Source: Serratia sarumanii
GTDB taxonomy: Bacteria > Pseudomonadota > Gammaproteobacteria > Enterobacterales > Enterobacteriaceae
Reading direction: 5' to 3'
DNA length: 64,000 nt
Assembly (NCBI RefSeq): GCF_029962605.1
Contig: NZ_CP124750.1
Coordinates: 2,356,001 to 2,420,000, forward strand
This document shows, one piece after another, positions 51,385 through 60,632 of this stretch. Made by a program: the position numbers and the translations under genes. The notes under the pieces were generated by a model, which worked only from the letters and a program-made list of their open reading frames with translations, ran no database searches and was not told where the DNA came from. The number at the start of each line of letters is the position of its first letter. Positions within the stretch are counted from its first letter, which is position 1.

Positions 51385-52767
51385 ATGTTATCCCATCCTT
51401 CGCCGCAGGGCGTCCGCGGCATATTGGCCGCACTGTCTCTGAGCATGCTGCTGTCATCGCTCGGCATCAGCATCGCCAACGTTGGGCTACCGGCGCTCGC
51501 CGCCGCGTTCCATGCTTCGTTCCAGGCGGTGCAGTGGGTATTGCTCTGTTATTTACTGGCCGTCACCACCTGCATCATCGGCATCGGCCGCCTCGGCGAC
51601 AGCCTTAATCGCCGCCGCCTGCTGCTGGCGGGCATCGCGCTGTTTACCGCCGCTTCGCTCGCTTGTGCGCTGGCTCCGCAGCTTTGGCTGCTGCTGGCGG
51701 CGCGCATGGCGCAGGGGCTGGGGGACGCGGTCATGATGTCGATCGCCATGGCGCTGGTGGGCGAGGCGCTGGGCACGGATAAAATCGGCCGCGCGATGGG
51801 TCTGCTCGGCACGATGTCGGCAGTGGGCACTGCGCTGGGGCCGTCGTTGGGCGGCGCGTTGATCGCCGGTTTCGGCTGGCGGGCGATGTTTCTTATCAAT
51901 CTGCCGCTGGGCCTGTTGGCGCTGTGGCTTGCCTGGCGATACCTGCCGAATGGGCCGTGCGCGGCAGCGCGCCAGGAAACGTTCGATCGCGCCGGTACGC
52001 TGCTGCTGGGCGGCGCATTGCTCTGCTATTCGCTGGCGATGACCCTTGGGCGCGGCAACTTCGGTGCGCTCAACCTGGCGTTGATGCTGGGGGCGCTGTT
52101 GGCGGGGGCGCTGTTCATCGGCGTGGAACGCCGCGCCGCATCGCCGCTGTTGGCGCCGGCGATGTTCCGCCATCCGGCCCTGACGGCGGGGCTGGCGGCC
52201 AGCGCGCTGGTGATGACGGTCATGACCGCCACGCTGGTGGTCGGGCCGTTCTACCTGTCGCGCGCGCTGGGGCTAAGCGCAGCGCAGGTCGGGCTGGTGA
52301 TGTCGGCGGGGCCGGCGGTGGCGATCCTGACCGGCATTCCGGCCGGTTATCTGGTGGATCGTTTTGGATCGCAGCGCATTGGCCAGTTTGGGCTGGCGGC
52401 GGTGGCCGCCGGGGCTGCGTTGCTGTCGCTGCTTAACCGCTGGGGCGTGCTCGGCTATGTTGGCCCCATCGCGCTGCTGACCGCCGGCTATGCGCTGTTT
52501 CAGGTGGCAAACAACACCATGCTGATGAAGGATCTGTTTCCCGAACGGCGCGGGCTGATCGCCAGCATGGTGAACCTGGCGCGCAATCTTGGGGCGATCA
52601 CTGGCGCTTCGGCGATGGGGGCGCTGTTTTATCTGGCTTCGCAGCGGGTGGCGGGCGCGGGCGCCGCCGCGGCTTACGGCATGCAGGTGACCTACGGCGT
52701 GGCGGCGCTGTTGGCGTTAGCGGCGCTGCTCATCGCCTTCGGCGGCCGCCGCCCGCGTCGGCGATGA
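51385..52767 (+). CDS. MFS transporter, DHA2-type
   Basis: 460 aa with about fourteen hydrophobic segments. Motif GRLGDSLNRRRLLLAG (motif A) and the antiporter segment GLLGTMSAVGTALGPSLGGALI (motif C) identify a drug:proton antiporter of the DHA2 group. ATG at 51385 has CAGGAG eight bases upstream; an earlier in-frame ATG at 51367 overlaps that site and is rejected. Single gene, substrate unknown. Confidence 0.9.
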   Translation: MLSHPSPQGVRGILAALSLSMLLSSLGISIANVGLPALAAAFHASFQAVQWVLLCYLLAVTTCIIGIGRLGDSLNRRRLLLAGIALFTAASLACALAPQLWLLLAARMAQGLGDAVMMSIAMALVGEALGTDKIGRAMGLLGTMSAVGTALGPSLGGALIAGFGWRAMFLINLPLGLLALWLAWRYLPNGPCAAARQETFDRAGTLLLGGALLCYSLAMTLGRGNFGALNLALMLGALLAGALFIGVERRAASPLLAPAMFRHPALTAGLAASALVMTVMTATLVVGPFYLSRALGLSAAQVGLVMSAGPAVAILTGIPAGYLVDRFGSQRIGQFGLAAVAAGAALLSLLNRWGVLGYVGPIALLTAGYALFQVANNTMLMKDLFPERRGLIASMVNLARNLGAITGASAMGALFYLASQRVAGAGAAAAYGMQVTYGVAALLALAALLIAFGGRRPRRR

Positions 52768-52806
52768 ATCCGTCTACGCCGGTGGCGATATGAACCGAAC
52801 ATTTCA

Positions 52807-53208
52807 TCAGGCGAGATCGCCCCGGTACACCACATGGACCTTGTTGCCGTCGGGGTCGCGCAGGTAAGCGCCGAAATAGCCCTTGCCGTAATGCGCGCGT
52901 TCGCCGGGCTCGCCTTCACCGCTGCCGCCCGCCAGCAGGCCGGCGGCGTAAGCGCGTTTGACCTCCAGCTCATCGGCGGCGAGAAACGCCAGCATGCTGC
53001 CGTTGCCGGCGCTGGCGGGTTGCCCGTCGAAGGGTTGGTAAGCATAGAAACGCGGCAGCGTTTGGCCCGGCATCACCCAGCAGCGGGCGGCGGGGCCGCC
53101 GTCCGGCGTCACTTCCCGCCGCTGTAATCCCAGCGGCAACAGGATGGCGTCGTAGAAGGCGGCGGCGGCGTCCAGATCGCTGACGCCGACGGTAATATGG
53201 CTGAACAT
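52807..53208 (-). CDS. VOC-family (glyoxalase-like) protein
   Basis: 133 aa. The pattern SHITVGVSDLDAAAAFYDAILLPLGLQR and the closing GYFGAYLRDPDGNKVHVVYRG, with the metal-binding histidine and late charged residues, fit the VOC superfamily (YaeR/bleomycin-resistance-like). AAAGGAAGCGCC upstream of ATG 53208 supports this start over a longer frame. Single gene. Confidence 0.88.
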   Translation of the reverse strand: MFSHITVGVSDLDAAAAFYDAILLPLGLQRREVTPDGGPAARCWVMPGQTLPRFYAYQPFDGQPASAGNGSMLAFLAADELEVKRAYAAGLLAGGSGEGEPGERAHYGKGYFGAYLRDPDGNKVHVVYRGDLA

Positions 53209-53352
53209 GGCGCTTCCTTTCCGAAGAGAGAGTATGAACGCATAAAACAGTAGCAGCGATATTGCCGAATGGACAGACCGCAACGGAGGATTCGGATTAG
53301 AGACGCGCGCAGGGGCAAAGCGCGCTTCACGGTGTGCGGGGCAGGCCACCGC

Positions 53353-53547
53353 TCAATTGCTTTCGACGCGAGGATTGGCGTGAGTCGGTTGGCTGGGATA
53401 GTCCACCTGATGCTTGTGCAGATAATCGCGGATCAGCTGGCGCACCACCTGGGAAGGGGTGACGTCCTGTTGCAGGCACAGTTCCTCCAGGGCTTTCTTC
53501 TTGTCCGGGTCAATCAGCACCGTTAGCCGCGCCGTTTTCTTTTCCAT
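53353..53547 (-). CDS. CopG-type ribbon-helix-helix protein
   Basis: 64 aa. TARLTVLIDPDKKKALEELCLQQDVTPSQVVRQLIRDYL is a ribbon-helix-helix DNA-binding domain: one beta strand, then two helices. GGAGGATCCTG precedes the ATG at 53547. RHH proteins of this size act as repressors or as antitoxins. No partner toxin is visible on either side, so a stand-alone repressor is more likely. Confidence 0.82.
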   Translation of the reverse strand: MEKKTARLTVLIDPDKKKALEELCLQQDVTPSQVVRQLIRDYLHKHQVDYPSQPTHANPRVESN

Positions 53548-53627
53548 CAGGATCCTCCAGAGAATGATAACTGAATGATAATACCATGTGGGTGAAGCGG
53601 CCAGCCAGACCGCGTCGCCGCCCGTCT

Positions 53628-54416
53628 TTAGCGGAAATGCAACCGCTCTATTTTGCGTGACAGGTAGCCGAGTTCGCAGTTGAACAGCTCGCCGCTGCTG
53701 GCGGCCAGGCTGCGCAGCGCGCTCAGCGGCAGCGTCACCTGGGCCGGCGTGGCGTAAATGATCACGTTGCCGCTGGGGGCGACGCAAAACATTACGGTGC
53801 CGAATATTCGCTGCAGGCTGTGGTACAGCAGGCTGTTTTCGTCAGGCAGATCGTGGTAATTGAGCACCAGCCAGCCCCCGTCGTTCAGCCGCGCGGCGCA
53901 GTTTTCCAGGAAGGTCTGGGTGCCTTGCTGCGGATCCATGGCGAACGCCGAATAGAGATCGGAGAAGATCAGATCGTAGCGCGTCTCGACGGGCGGGCGC
54001 ACGAAGTCCATGGCGTCGGCGGTGCGCAGGCTGATGGTGTCGGTGGCCGGCAGCGTAAAATAGCGGCGCGCGACGGCGATCACCGCAGCGCGCAGCTCGA
54101 CGACGTCGAGGCGCATGGCCGGATCGAGCGCGTGCAGCGCGCGCAGCAGACTGCCGCCGCCCAACCCCAAAATCAACGCCGAGCTCGGCGGTTGCCAGGC
54201 TACCGCCATCAGCATCGCTTTGATGTAGTTGTGGATCGGCTGCGCGGGGTTGCTGAGGCTCATCTTGCTCTGTTCGCAGATGCCGTCAAACCGCAGCGTG
54301 CGGTAGTCCTTGTGATCGGAAACGATGATTTCGCCCCAGGCGTCGGCTTCGCGAGCGATCACCTGGCCGCGCGGAGAGAAATCGAGGGTTCTGAGTAAGC
54401 TGTCAACCAGAGACAT
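53628..54416 (-). CDS. Spermidine synthase-like methyltransferase-fold protein
   Basis: 262 aa. The Rossmann motif ALILGLGGGSLLRAL, followed by LDVVELRAAVIAVAR and YDLIFSDLYSA, matches the spermidine synthase/SpeE-like superfamily. The N-terminal beta-hairpin (GEIIVSDHKDYRTLRFDG) is also typical. No partner S-adenosylmethionine decarboxylase is nearby, so true aminopropyl transfer is doubtful. Ends 80 bases from the RHH gene. Confidence 0.82.
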   Translation of the reverse strand: MSLVDSLLRTLDFSPRGQVIAREADAWGEIIVSDHKDYRTLRFDGICEQSKMSLSNPAQPIHNYIKAMLMAVAWQPPSSALILGLGGGSLLRALHALDPAMRLDVVELRAAVIAVARRYFTLPATDTISLRTADAMDFVRPPVETRYDLIFSDLYSAFAMDPQQGTQTFLENCAARLNDGGWLVLNYHDLPDENSLLYHSLQRIFGTVMFCVAPSGNVIIYATPAQVTLPLSALRSLAASSGELFNCELGYLSRKIERLHFR

Positions 54417-54446
54417 GGTATTCGCAGGGCTCCTTTGGCAAGCGGC

Positions 54447-54902
54447 CTATTTACGGGCGCACATGAAATCGGCGGTGCAAATGCGCCGGCCATCGATGCT
54501 GGCGCGGCCGGTAAAGCGAGCGATCGCCCCGCGCCGACGAACAAAAGCGACCTCCATCAGCACCTGGTCTCCGGGGCGGGCAGCGCGATAAAACCGCGCG
54601 CGCTGAATGGCGGCGAAATAGTAATGCTCCCCCTCATTCAGCGCCCCGAGATAGTAGTGGGCCAGCAGACCGGTGCTTTGCGCCAGCGCTTCCACCAACA
54701 GCACGCCGGGAAATCCGGCGAAGTGCGCGTGGCCGTTCCAGAACGTCGGCTCATTGGCGGTGATGTTCTTGATGGCGCTCAGCCGCCCTTCGGCAATGCA
54801 GGTGCCGGCGGGCAGTACGCGATCGACCAGCAGGCAGGGATAACGATGAGGCAAAATCGCCTGAATATCGTTGAATTGCAGGGGGTGACCAGTCAATGGC
54901 AT
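54447..54902 (-). CDS. FabZ-like hot-dog dehydratase, divergent
   Basis: 151 aa hot-dog fold protein resembling 3-hydroxyacyl-ACP dehydratase FabZ: ILPHRYPCLLVDRVL and NITANEPTFWNGHAHFAGFPGVLLVEALAQSTG. In E. coli FabZ the catalytic histidine and glutamate are 14 residues apart; here the segment is one residue shorter and the PGKP turn is missing, so activity or specificity may differ. It is a paralogue outside the lpxD-fabZ-lpxA operon. Next to the spermidine synthase-like gene (30-base gap), so the two may be co-transcribed. Confidence 0.78.
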   Translation of the reverse strand: MPLTGHPLQFNDIQAILPHRYPCLLVDRVLPAGTCIAEGRLSAIKNITANEPTFWNGHAHFAGFPGVLLVEALAQSTGLLAHYYLGALNEGEHYYFAAIQRARFYRAARPGDQVLMEVAFVRRRGAIARFTGRASIDGRRICTADFMCARK

Positions 54903-55056
54903 GAGAGAGCGTGATCCTGTCTGCGGCGAAACCGGTGCGAGGGCCGGCGTTCAGTCCATGATGAGTGTAATAACATTATAATAAAATTATCATCAGATGT
55001 GCCAGATGAAAAAAACGACGGCGCAGAAACAGGCGAAGAGAGGAGCGAGAGGGAGG

Positions 55057-55079
55057 CACCCGATCCTGGCGATCGGGTG
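55057..55079 (-). terminator. Hairpin downstream of yqhA
   Basis: A perfect 9-bp stem CACCCGATC / GATCGGGTG with a five-base loop lies 12 bases past the yqhA stop on the minus strand. No T-run is visible. Confidence 0.55.
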
Positions 55080-55090
55080 TGGCAGCGCGT

Positions 55091-55588
55091 TTAGTGCTTG
55101 GAGCGGGTCACTTTATCCAGGTAGCCCATCACGAAGGCGGACAGCACAAAGGTAAGGTGGATGATCACATACCACATCAGCTTGTTGTCCGGCACGTTCT
55201 TGGCGTCCATAAACACCCGCAGCAGGTGAATGGAGGAGATGGCGACGATAGACGCAGCAACTTTGTTTTTCAGCGAGGTGGCATCCATTTTGCCCAGCCA
55301 GCTCAGCTTTTCTTTCCCTTCGGTGATATCCAATTGCGAGACGAAGTTTTCATACCCGGAGAACATCACCATCACCAACAGCCCGCCCACCAGCGCCATG
55401 TCGACCAGCGACAGCAGGGTCAGGATCAGATCGGCTTCGGCGATAGAAAAAATGTTGGGCAGGACGTGCAGGATCTCCTGAAAAAATTTGATCGACAGGG
55501 CGACCAGAGCCAGTGAAAGGCCGACATAAACCGGTGCGAGCAGCCAACGGGAGGCGTACATCGTGTTTTCGAGCAAGCGTTCAATCAT
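55091..55588 (-). CDS. yqhA: YqhA-family membrane protein (TIGR00645)
   Basis: 165 aa inner-membrane protein with three to four hydrophobic helices. Strong match to enterobacterial Yqh[26 protein letters not shown] at the start and [53 protein letters not shown] in the middle. The function is unknown. Single gene with a downstream hairpin. Confidence 0.93.
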   Translation of the reverse strand: MIERLLENTMYASRWLLAPVYVGLSLALVALSIKFFQEILHVLPNIFSIAEADLILTLLSLVDMALVGGLLVMVMFSGYENFVSQLDITEGKEKLSWLGKMDATSLKNKVAASIVAISSIHLLRVFMDAKNVPDNKLMWYVIIHLTFVLSAFVMGYLDKVTRSKH

Positions 55589-55800
55589 AAAAATTTATTA
55601 ATTACGTGGCTAAAAGAGCGCTCAGTATAACTCAGGAGACCCGGGCGAAATCAACCGCGTGCCAATGGCTTGGAGAAATTTGCGAATGGACGTTCGCTTC
55701 GAACGGGTTCATGACAATGATATCGCATGGGGATAAACTGCCGCGATATCTTGCCTTGCTACTGTTCCGTCAATCGCTGCTCAAAACTAAGGATGGTTAT

Positions 55801-56463
55801 ATGGTCGACAATGCGTTTATCGCGAGAACGCGAGCCGTCAACGGCTGCTTTTCCATGTTTTTGCTGATGTTCCTGATTACGTTTATTCCGCTGTTCCTTG
55901 AGAACAGAGCCGCCTTGATGCGACAAGGGCTATTGCTGCCGCTGCTGTATGGAATGGAATTCGTCGCTATCTTTTCGTTATACCTGCTCTTTTTCCGCCG
56001 CAGAGAAGGATTGGGCAAAGGCGAGGTTAAACGCAGCGATTTTGCACTGCTGCTGTTCGCGCTGTTGGTGATTCAGTTTATTTTCCCGCGTTTGATGGGC
56101 GTGGAGAAAACGGAAACCTGGGTGACGGAGCAGGTGGCATTGCCCGGCGAGATTTTGGCGCTCAATGCCGCTTTGTTGGTTTTCGTCGTCCCCGTCTATG
56201 AAGAGATCGTATTTCGCGGCTGTCTGTTTAACGCGCTGATGTATTGGTTTAACGACAAGGTGCTTTGGGCCGCGTTAACGGTGTCTGTCATCTTTGCCGT
56301 TTTGCATACCCAGTACACCGATTGGCGCACATTAGCAGCTCTGGTGCTCATCTCGCTGGTGTTGACGGCCGCACGAGTCAAATCCAAAGGGATCTATTTG
56401 CCCATCGGGCTGCATATGACCATGAACGGCGTCGTGATGGCGGCCAGCTATGCGTTAAGCTGA
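55801..56463 (+). CDS. CPBP-family intramembrane metalloprotease
   Basis: 220 aa, about eight hydrophobic helices. The three CPBP/Rce1 active-site motifs are intact: PVYEEIVFRG (E134, E135, R139), FAVLHTQ (H169) and GLHMTMN (H205, N209). They form a membrane-embedded glutamate/histidine protease. Bacterial members act in bacteriocin immunity or protein maturation. The open frame extends to 55606, but AAGGATGG before ATG 55801 sets the start. Substrate unknown. Confidence 0.85.
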   Translation: MVDNAFIARTRAVNGCFSMFLLMFLITFIPLFLENRAALMRQGLLLPLLYGMEFVAIFSLYLLFFRRREGLGKGEVKRSDFALLLFALLVIQFIFPRLMGVEKTETWVTEQVALPGEILALNAALLVFVVPVYEEIVFRGCLFNALMYWFNDKVLWAALTVSVIFAVLHTQYTDWRTLAALVLISLVLTAARVKSKGIYLPIGLHMTMNGVVMAASYALS

Positions 56464-56485
56464 AGCCGTGCTTACCGCCCGATTT

Positions 56486-56779
56486 TCAGTGCCGGGCTTT
56501 TTTACCGTCGCTGTGGCCGAGAGAGCGATCGGGGAAGCTGTGATCGCGCAGCCGTTGCTTTAACTGCGCCGCATCGGGGAAACCGCCGTCAATCTTGCGA
56601 TCCCAAATCATTACGCCATCGACGCTGATTTGATAGACCCCGCCGGTGCCCGGCATCAGGGTGACGGAGGCGAGATCGTCGCCGAAGGTGTTCAGCAGCT
56701 CTTGCGCCATCCAGCCGGCGCGCAGCAGCCAGTTGCATTGTGAACAGTAGTGGATCGTAACGGCGGGGGCATTTTTCAT
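56486..56779 (-). CDS. SelT/SelW/SelH-family (Rdx) protein
   Basis: 97 aa thioredoxin-like Rdx protein: VTIHYCSQCNWLLRAGWMAQELL carries the CxxC redox motif (here C-S-Q-C) and TGGVYQISVDGVMIWDRKIDGGFPDAAQLKQRLRD is the conserved second half. Bacterial members have cysteine where animal homologues have selenocysteine. The start at 56779 gives the normal length; the open frame is 11 codons longer. Confidence 0.85.
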   Translation of the reverse strand: MKNAPAVTIHYCSQCNWLLRAGWMAQELLNTFGDDLASVTLMPGTGGVYQISVDGVMIWDRKIDGGFPDAAQLKQRLRDHSFPDRSLGHSDGKKARH

Positions 56780-56905
56780 CGATGATCGACCGGTAGTGGT
56801 AACGGCTTGCAATCAGCCTGAGGAACCTGCAAACGATGGTGGCCTCGTCTCGCCAAATAGTCAAGCGTCTGCAGCGGCAGGAACGAGAGGGGGGTCGAGC
56901 GCGCG

Positions 56906-58144
56906 TCACGGCCGCTTGCTGCCGGCAAACCATTCAACCCCACGCAGCATGCCCGCCCAATAAAACCGGGGTAAAAACCAGGCTTTCAGCCACCAGGCCA
57001 GACGGCTGGGCTGGGTGGCGTCGAGCAGCGGAAACGTGGGCAGCAATTTACCGTCATAGCCAAACTCCGCCAGCACAACTTTGCCTTTCTCAACCGTCAA
57101 TGGACAGGAACCATAACCATCATAATGGGCAGTGAGAGGCGCGCCTTGAATCAGCGCCGCGACGTTTTCCGCCGCCACTACCACCTGCTTTCGGGCTGCC
57201 GCCAGGGTTTTGGCATTTGGCGTCGAGCAACAGTCGCCTACCGCAAAAATATCCGACCAATGCTTATGCTGCAGCGTCAATTTATCCACATCGCACCAGC
57301 CGGATCCCTCAGCGAGCCCGCTTTGCGAAATAAACGCCGGGGCCGATTGAGGCGGCACCACGTGGAGCATATCGAAGGGCAGGGTTAACTCGCGTTTTCC
57401 CTCTTCATTTGTCTCTACGGCAAATGTTGCTTGCCGATTCGGGCCATCAACACGAATTAAATGATGATTGAAATTGACCTTTGCACGGTATTTTTGTAAA
57501 TACTCGCTCAGCGGGGGGACAAATTGCGGAATGCCGAAAATCGCCGTGCCCGCAAGGCAGAAATTGACGCTAATATTATTCAGGATGCCTTGGCGGCGCC
57601 AGTGGTCGCATGAAAGATACAGGGCTTTTTGCGGTGCGCCGGCGCATTTTATGGGTAGTGCCGGTTGAGAAAATATCGCCTGGCCGCCTTTCATTTCCTG
57701 AACCAGTTGCCAGGTGTATTCGGCAAGATCAAATCGATAATTAGAGGTGACGCCGTTTAATCCCAGGGTTTCTTCAAGGCCCTCTATTTTATCCCAGCGT
57801 AAAATCAGTCCGCATGCAACAATAAGAAAGTCATAGTTTATTTTCCGCCCCTGGCGGGTCTTGATGTATTTTTGACTGGGCTCAACCCTGACCACGCTAT
57901 CCTGTATCCATGCGGTGCCTGAGGGCAGAACGGCATGCATGGAGCGCCGTGTTTTCGTGATATCAAAGAGCCCGCCACCCACCAGAGTCCATGCCGGTTG
58001 ATAATAATGACAATCGTTAGGCTCCACTATCGTTATATCGATGTCTTTAACTCGCTTCCTTATGCTTGCCGCGATACCTATTCCGGATGAGCCGCCGCCA
58101 ATAATAACGACGCTTTTCTGGGGGTTTATTTTTTCTGGTTTCAT
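56906..58144 (-). CDS. Sulfide:quinone oxidoreductase-like flavoprotein
   Basis: 412 aa. FAD-binding GGGSSGIG (residues 16-23), then HYYQPAWTLVGGGLF, the family segment that contacts the flavin, and PIKCAGAPQKALYLSC with redox cysteines C167 and C179. The second FAD motif is IFAVGDC (299-305). The layout matches type II/eukaryote-like SQRs, which oxidise H2S to persulfide/sulfane sulfur and pass electrons to quinone at the inner membrane. It is divergent from a TauE exporter and a Blh dioxygenase/sulfurtransferase, which would process the sulfur further. Confidence 0.88.
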   Translation of the reverse strand: MKPEKINPQKSVVIIGGGSSGIGIAASIRKRVKDIDITIVEPNDCHYYQPAWTLVGGGLFDITKTRRSMHAVLPSGTAWIQDSVVRVEPSQKYIKTRQGRKINYDFLIVACGLILRWDKIEGLEETLGLNGVTSNYRFDLAEYTWQLVQEMKGGQAIFSQPALPIKCAGAPQKALYLSCDHWRRQGILNNISVNFCLAGTAIFGIPQFVPPLSEYLQKYRAKVNFNHHLIRVDGPNRQATFAVETNEEGKRELTLPFDMLHVVPPQSAPAFISQSGLAEGSGWCDVDKLTLQHKHWSDIFAVGDCCSTPNAKTLAAARKQVVVAAENVAALIQGAPLTAHYDGYGSCPLTVEKGKVVLAEFGYDGKLLPTFPLLDATQPSRLAWWLKAWFLPRFYWAGMLRGVEWFAGSKRP

Positions 58145-58227
58145 GCAGGCCTCCTTTCATAAGAAAGTAGGGGGTTGTCGCCCAGATTAAAAGCGAATTC
58201 ATAGAACTTGTGGTTATATAAAAAATC

Positions 58228-58250
58228 ACATATTCCATTTAGCTATATGT
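58228..58250. promoter_or_regulatory. Candidate BigR/SqrR-like operator in the sulfide divergent promoter
   Basis: The inverted repeat ACATAT (58228-58233) and ATATGT (58245-58250), spaced by 11 AT-rich bases, lies between the divergent SQR and TauE genes. ArsR-type persulfide sensors bind similar AT-rich dyads. No such regulator gene is in the window. Confidence 0.45.
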
Positions 58251-58335
58251 AATAACAAATCGAAATAATTTATTTGACATTGCCGGTGAACTGATCGTTA
58301 ATAAATGGAATGAGCATCATTAAGGGATTAACGCA

Positions 58336-59121
58336 GTGGATTTTTTCCATTTCAGTTTTTATATCGTGATGCTGTTAGTGGTCACCGGGGGAATTGTGGG
58401 ATTTCTCCTGGCCCTGACCGGCGGCGGCGGCTCAATCGTCTGCGTGCCATTATTGCTGTATATGGTGAAAGTGCCGGATACGCATTTGATTATAGGGACC
58501 AGCGCCATGTCTGTGGCCATTAACGCGCTGATCAACCTGGCCGCGCACGCCTCCAAAGGCAACGTCAGGTGGCAGACCGGGCTTGTCGTTTCGCTGCTCG
58601 CCGTCATGGGGGCTCTGGCCGGCTCTCAGATGGGAAAAATCACGGACGGACACTACATAACCCTGCCTTTCTCCCTGTTGATGCTGGTGGTCGCCGGATT
58701 GACGCTGAAAAGAAATCCCCTTGCCGGCAACCCCTTGCCGTCCTCCCATTCTGCCGTTCATCCCGCCATCGTATGGCCCAGCGTTCTCGCGCTGGGCGGG
58801 CTGGCGGGCTTTCTGGGCATTGGCGGCGGATTTTTGGTTGTGCCGGCGCTGGTCTGGTTTTTTCGCTTCTCGATGGTTGAGGCGGTGGCAACCTCACTGG
58901 TGGTCGTGGCGGCCATGGGGCTGTCGACCAGCGCCAGCTACGCCATGTCCGGAAAGGTGTCGCTCGCCATTACGTGCTGGCTCATCGTCGGCGGCGTTCT
59001 GGGGGGCGTGGTGGGGGTGGCACTCGCCGAGCGCCTGAAAAAACGCGAGGGCATTATCAACGTGCTCTATGCCCTCATGCTCCTGGCGCTGGCCCTGTAT
59101 ATGTTATTTAAAAGCCTATGA
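58336..59121 (+). CDS. TauE/SafE-family sulfite/anion exporter
   Basis: 261 aa, GTG start, about eight hydrophobic helices. The first repeat has ALTGGGGSIVCVPLLLYMVKVPDTHLIIGTSAMSVAINALINLAAH, the second LAGFLGIGGGFLVVPALVWFFRFSMVEAVATSL; these glycine-rich duplicated motifs define TauE/SafE. In BigR-type operons this protein exports sulfite formed from persulfide oxidation. The Blh gene begins 18 bases after its stop. Confidence 0.9.
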   Translation: MDFFHFSFYIVMLLVVTGGIVGFLLALTGGGGSIVCVPLLLYMVKVPDTHLIIGTSAMSVAINALINLAAHASKGNVRWQTGLVVSLLAVMGALAGSQMGKITDGHYITLPFSLLMLVVAGLTLKRNPLAGNPLPSSHSAVHPAIVWPSVLALGGLAGFLGIGGGFLVVPALVWFFRFSMVEAVATSLVVVAAMGLSTSASYAMSGKVSLAITCWLIVGGVLGGVVGVALAERLKKREGIINVLYALMLLALALYMLFKSL

Positions 59122-59138
59122 AACGGAAGGAAAAAAAC

Positions 59139-60428
59139 ATGCGCATCCGCACTTACCACCCTCAGCTCTCCTTTTCGGGCGCGCCCGAAGCGAGTGATTT
59201 CAAGGCGCTGTCTCATCAGGGCTACCGCCTTATCGTCAACAATCGGCCGGACGAGGAGCCGGGGGAGTATCTTGACCATCAGCAAGAGAAAGCGTTGGCT
59301 GAACAAGGGGGGATGCGCTACGTCTATCTCCCTTATACGTTCGATACGCTGACCTGGGAGACCGTTTACACCTTCCAGTTTCTGTTGCGGCAAGGCAAGA
59401 AAACCCTGGCGCACTGCAGAAGCGGGGCTCGCTCTGCCTGCCTTTCCCTGCTGTATGCGTTGCGCGAAGGTCAGATAGATGAAGCGCAGTTTCGCCGCCA
59501 ATGCGACGAATACGGCGCGGACGCCGATAAGGCGCTCAGCTGGTACGGCAAGCATCGGTCCGTGCGGGCCACGGCGGAAGTTCACGCGTTTTATGAGCCG
59601 GAAAGCGGCAGCCTGCAGTATGTGGTTGCCGATCCCGAGGCGCGCCGCTGTGCGATTATCGACCCGGTGCTGGATTTTGACCGCCGATCGGGCACGGTCT
59701 CACATCAACAGGCCAACGATATCCTGAATTTTATCCATCAACGGGGGTGGGGAGTGGCCTGGGTGCTGGATACGCACCCGCACGCCGATCATTTTTCGGC
59801 CGCCACCTGGCTGGCGCAGAAAACCGGCGCCTTCACCGGCATCGGTGAAAAAATTACCGCCGTTCAGGGGCTGTGGGAAGAGATCTATAATTTAAAAGAC
59901 CTGCCTGCGGCCAATACCGTCTGGGATGCGCTGTTCGCGGACGGCGACGTCTTTTTTATCGGCAACCTGCGCGCTGAAGTCCTGCTGTCTCCCGGGCACA
60001 CGCTGGCGTCCGTCACTTATTACATTGCGGATGCGGCGTTTATCCACGATACGTTCTTCATGCCGGACAGCGGTACCGCAAGGGCCGATTTTCCTGGCGG
60101 CAATGCGGAAGCCTTGTGGGACTCATTGCTGCGGATCCTGAGCCTGCCGGCGGATACCCGCCTGTTTACCGGCCATGATTACCGCCCGGCGGGGCGTGAG
60201 GCCCGCTGGGAAAGCACCGTGAGAGAGCAGCGCGAGAACAATCCCTGGGTGGTCAACATGGATAAATCCCGCTTTATTGCGCAAAGAAAGCAGCGGGACG
60301 CCACGCTGCCGCACCCGGAACTCATGCTGATGGCGCTGCAGGTCAATATTCGCGGCGGCGTGTTGCCTGACTGCGAAGACGATGGGCAACGCTACCTGAA
60401 AATTCCCGTGAATCGATTTAAGCGCTGA
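59139..60428 (+). CDS. Blh-type bifunctional sulfurtransferase/persulfide dioxygenase
   Basis: 429 aa. N-terminal DUF442 sulfurtransferase-like domain (residues 1-140) with its reactive cysteine loop HCRSGARSACL (C93). C-terminal metallo-beta-lactamase domain of the ETHE1 type: DTHPHADHFSA (H213, H215, D217, H218), SPGHTLASVTYYI and HDTFFMPDSGTARADFPGG. The fused order is that of Blh from Agrobacterium and Xylella, which oxidises glutathione persulfide to sulfite. ATG 59139 with GGAAGG at the right distance is preferred over one seven codons earlier. Works with TauE and SQR as an H2S detoxification set. Confidence 0.9.
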   Translation: MRIRTYHPQLSFSGAPEASDFKALSHQGYRLIVNNRPDEEPGEYLDHQQEKALAEQGGMRYVYLPYTFDTLTWETVYTFQFLLRQGKKTLAHCRSGARSACLSLLYALREGQIDEAQFRRQCDEYGADADKALSWYGKHRSVRATAEVHAFYEPESGSLQYVVADPEARRCAIIDPVLDFDRRSGTVSHQQANDILNFIHQRGWGVAWVLDTHPHADHFSAATWLAQKTGAFTGIGEKITAVQGLWEEIYNLKDLPAANTVWDALFADGDVFFIGNLRAEVLLSPGHTLASVTYYIADAAFIHDTFFMPDSGTARADFPGGNAEALWDSLLRILSLPADTRLFTGHDYRPAGREARWESTVREQRENNPWVVNMDKSRFIAQRKQRDATLPHPELMLMALQVNIRGGVLPDCEDDGQRYLKIPVNRFKR

Positions 60429-60632
60429 ATCAAGCCAGAGGTGCGCGATCGTTCGCCGCCGCTGCGGTCAATGCGAATGAGATCGCGCCCGTCTGTTAAT
60501 TGTTTTTTATGAAATAATCATGCTGGTTCATATTTAATTATTTGTTTTTACACAAATCATGCGGCGCTTGCCCTCACCGAATACAGTCACTACATTAACA
60601 ACTGTACTTCCCACTCTGCTAAGGAAAACACC

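Noticed and set aside
53353..53547. Ribbon-helix-helix protein as antitoxin of a toxin-antitoxin pair.
   Set aside because: No small toxin gene overlaps or adjoins it; the neighbours are a VOC protein and a spermidine synthase-like protein.
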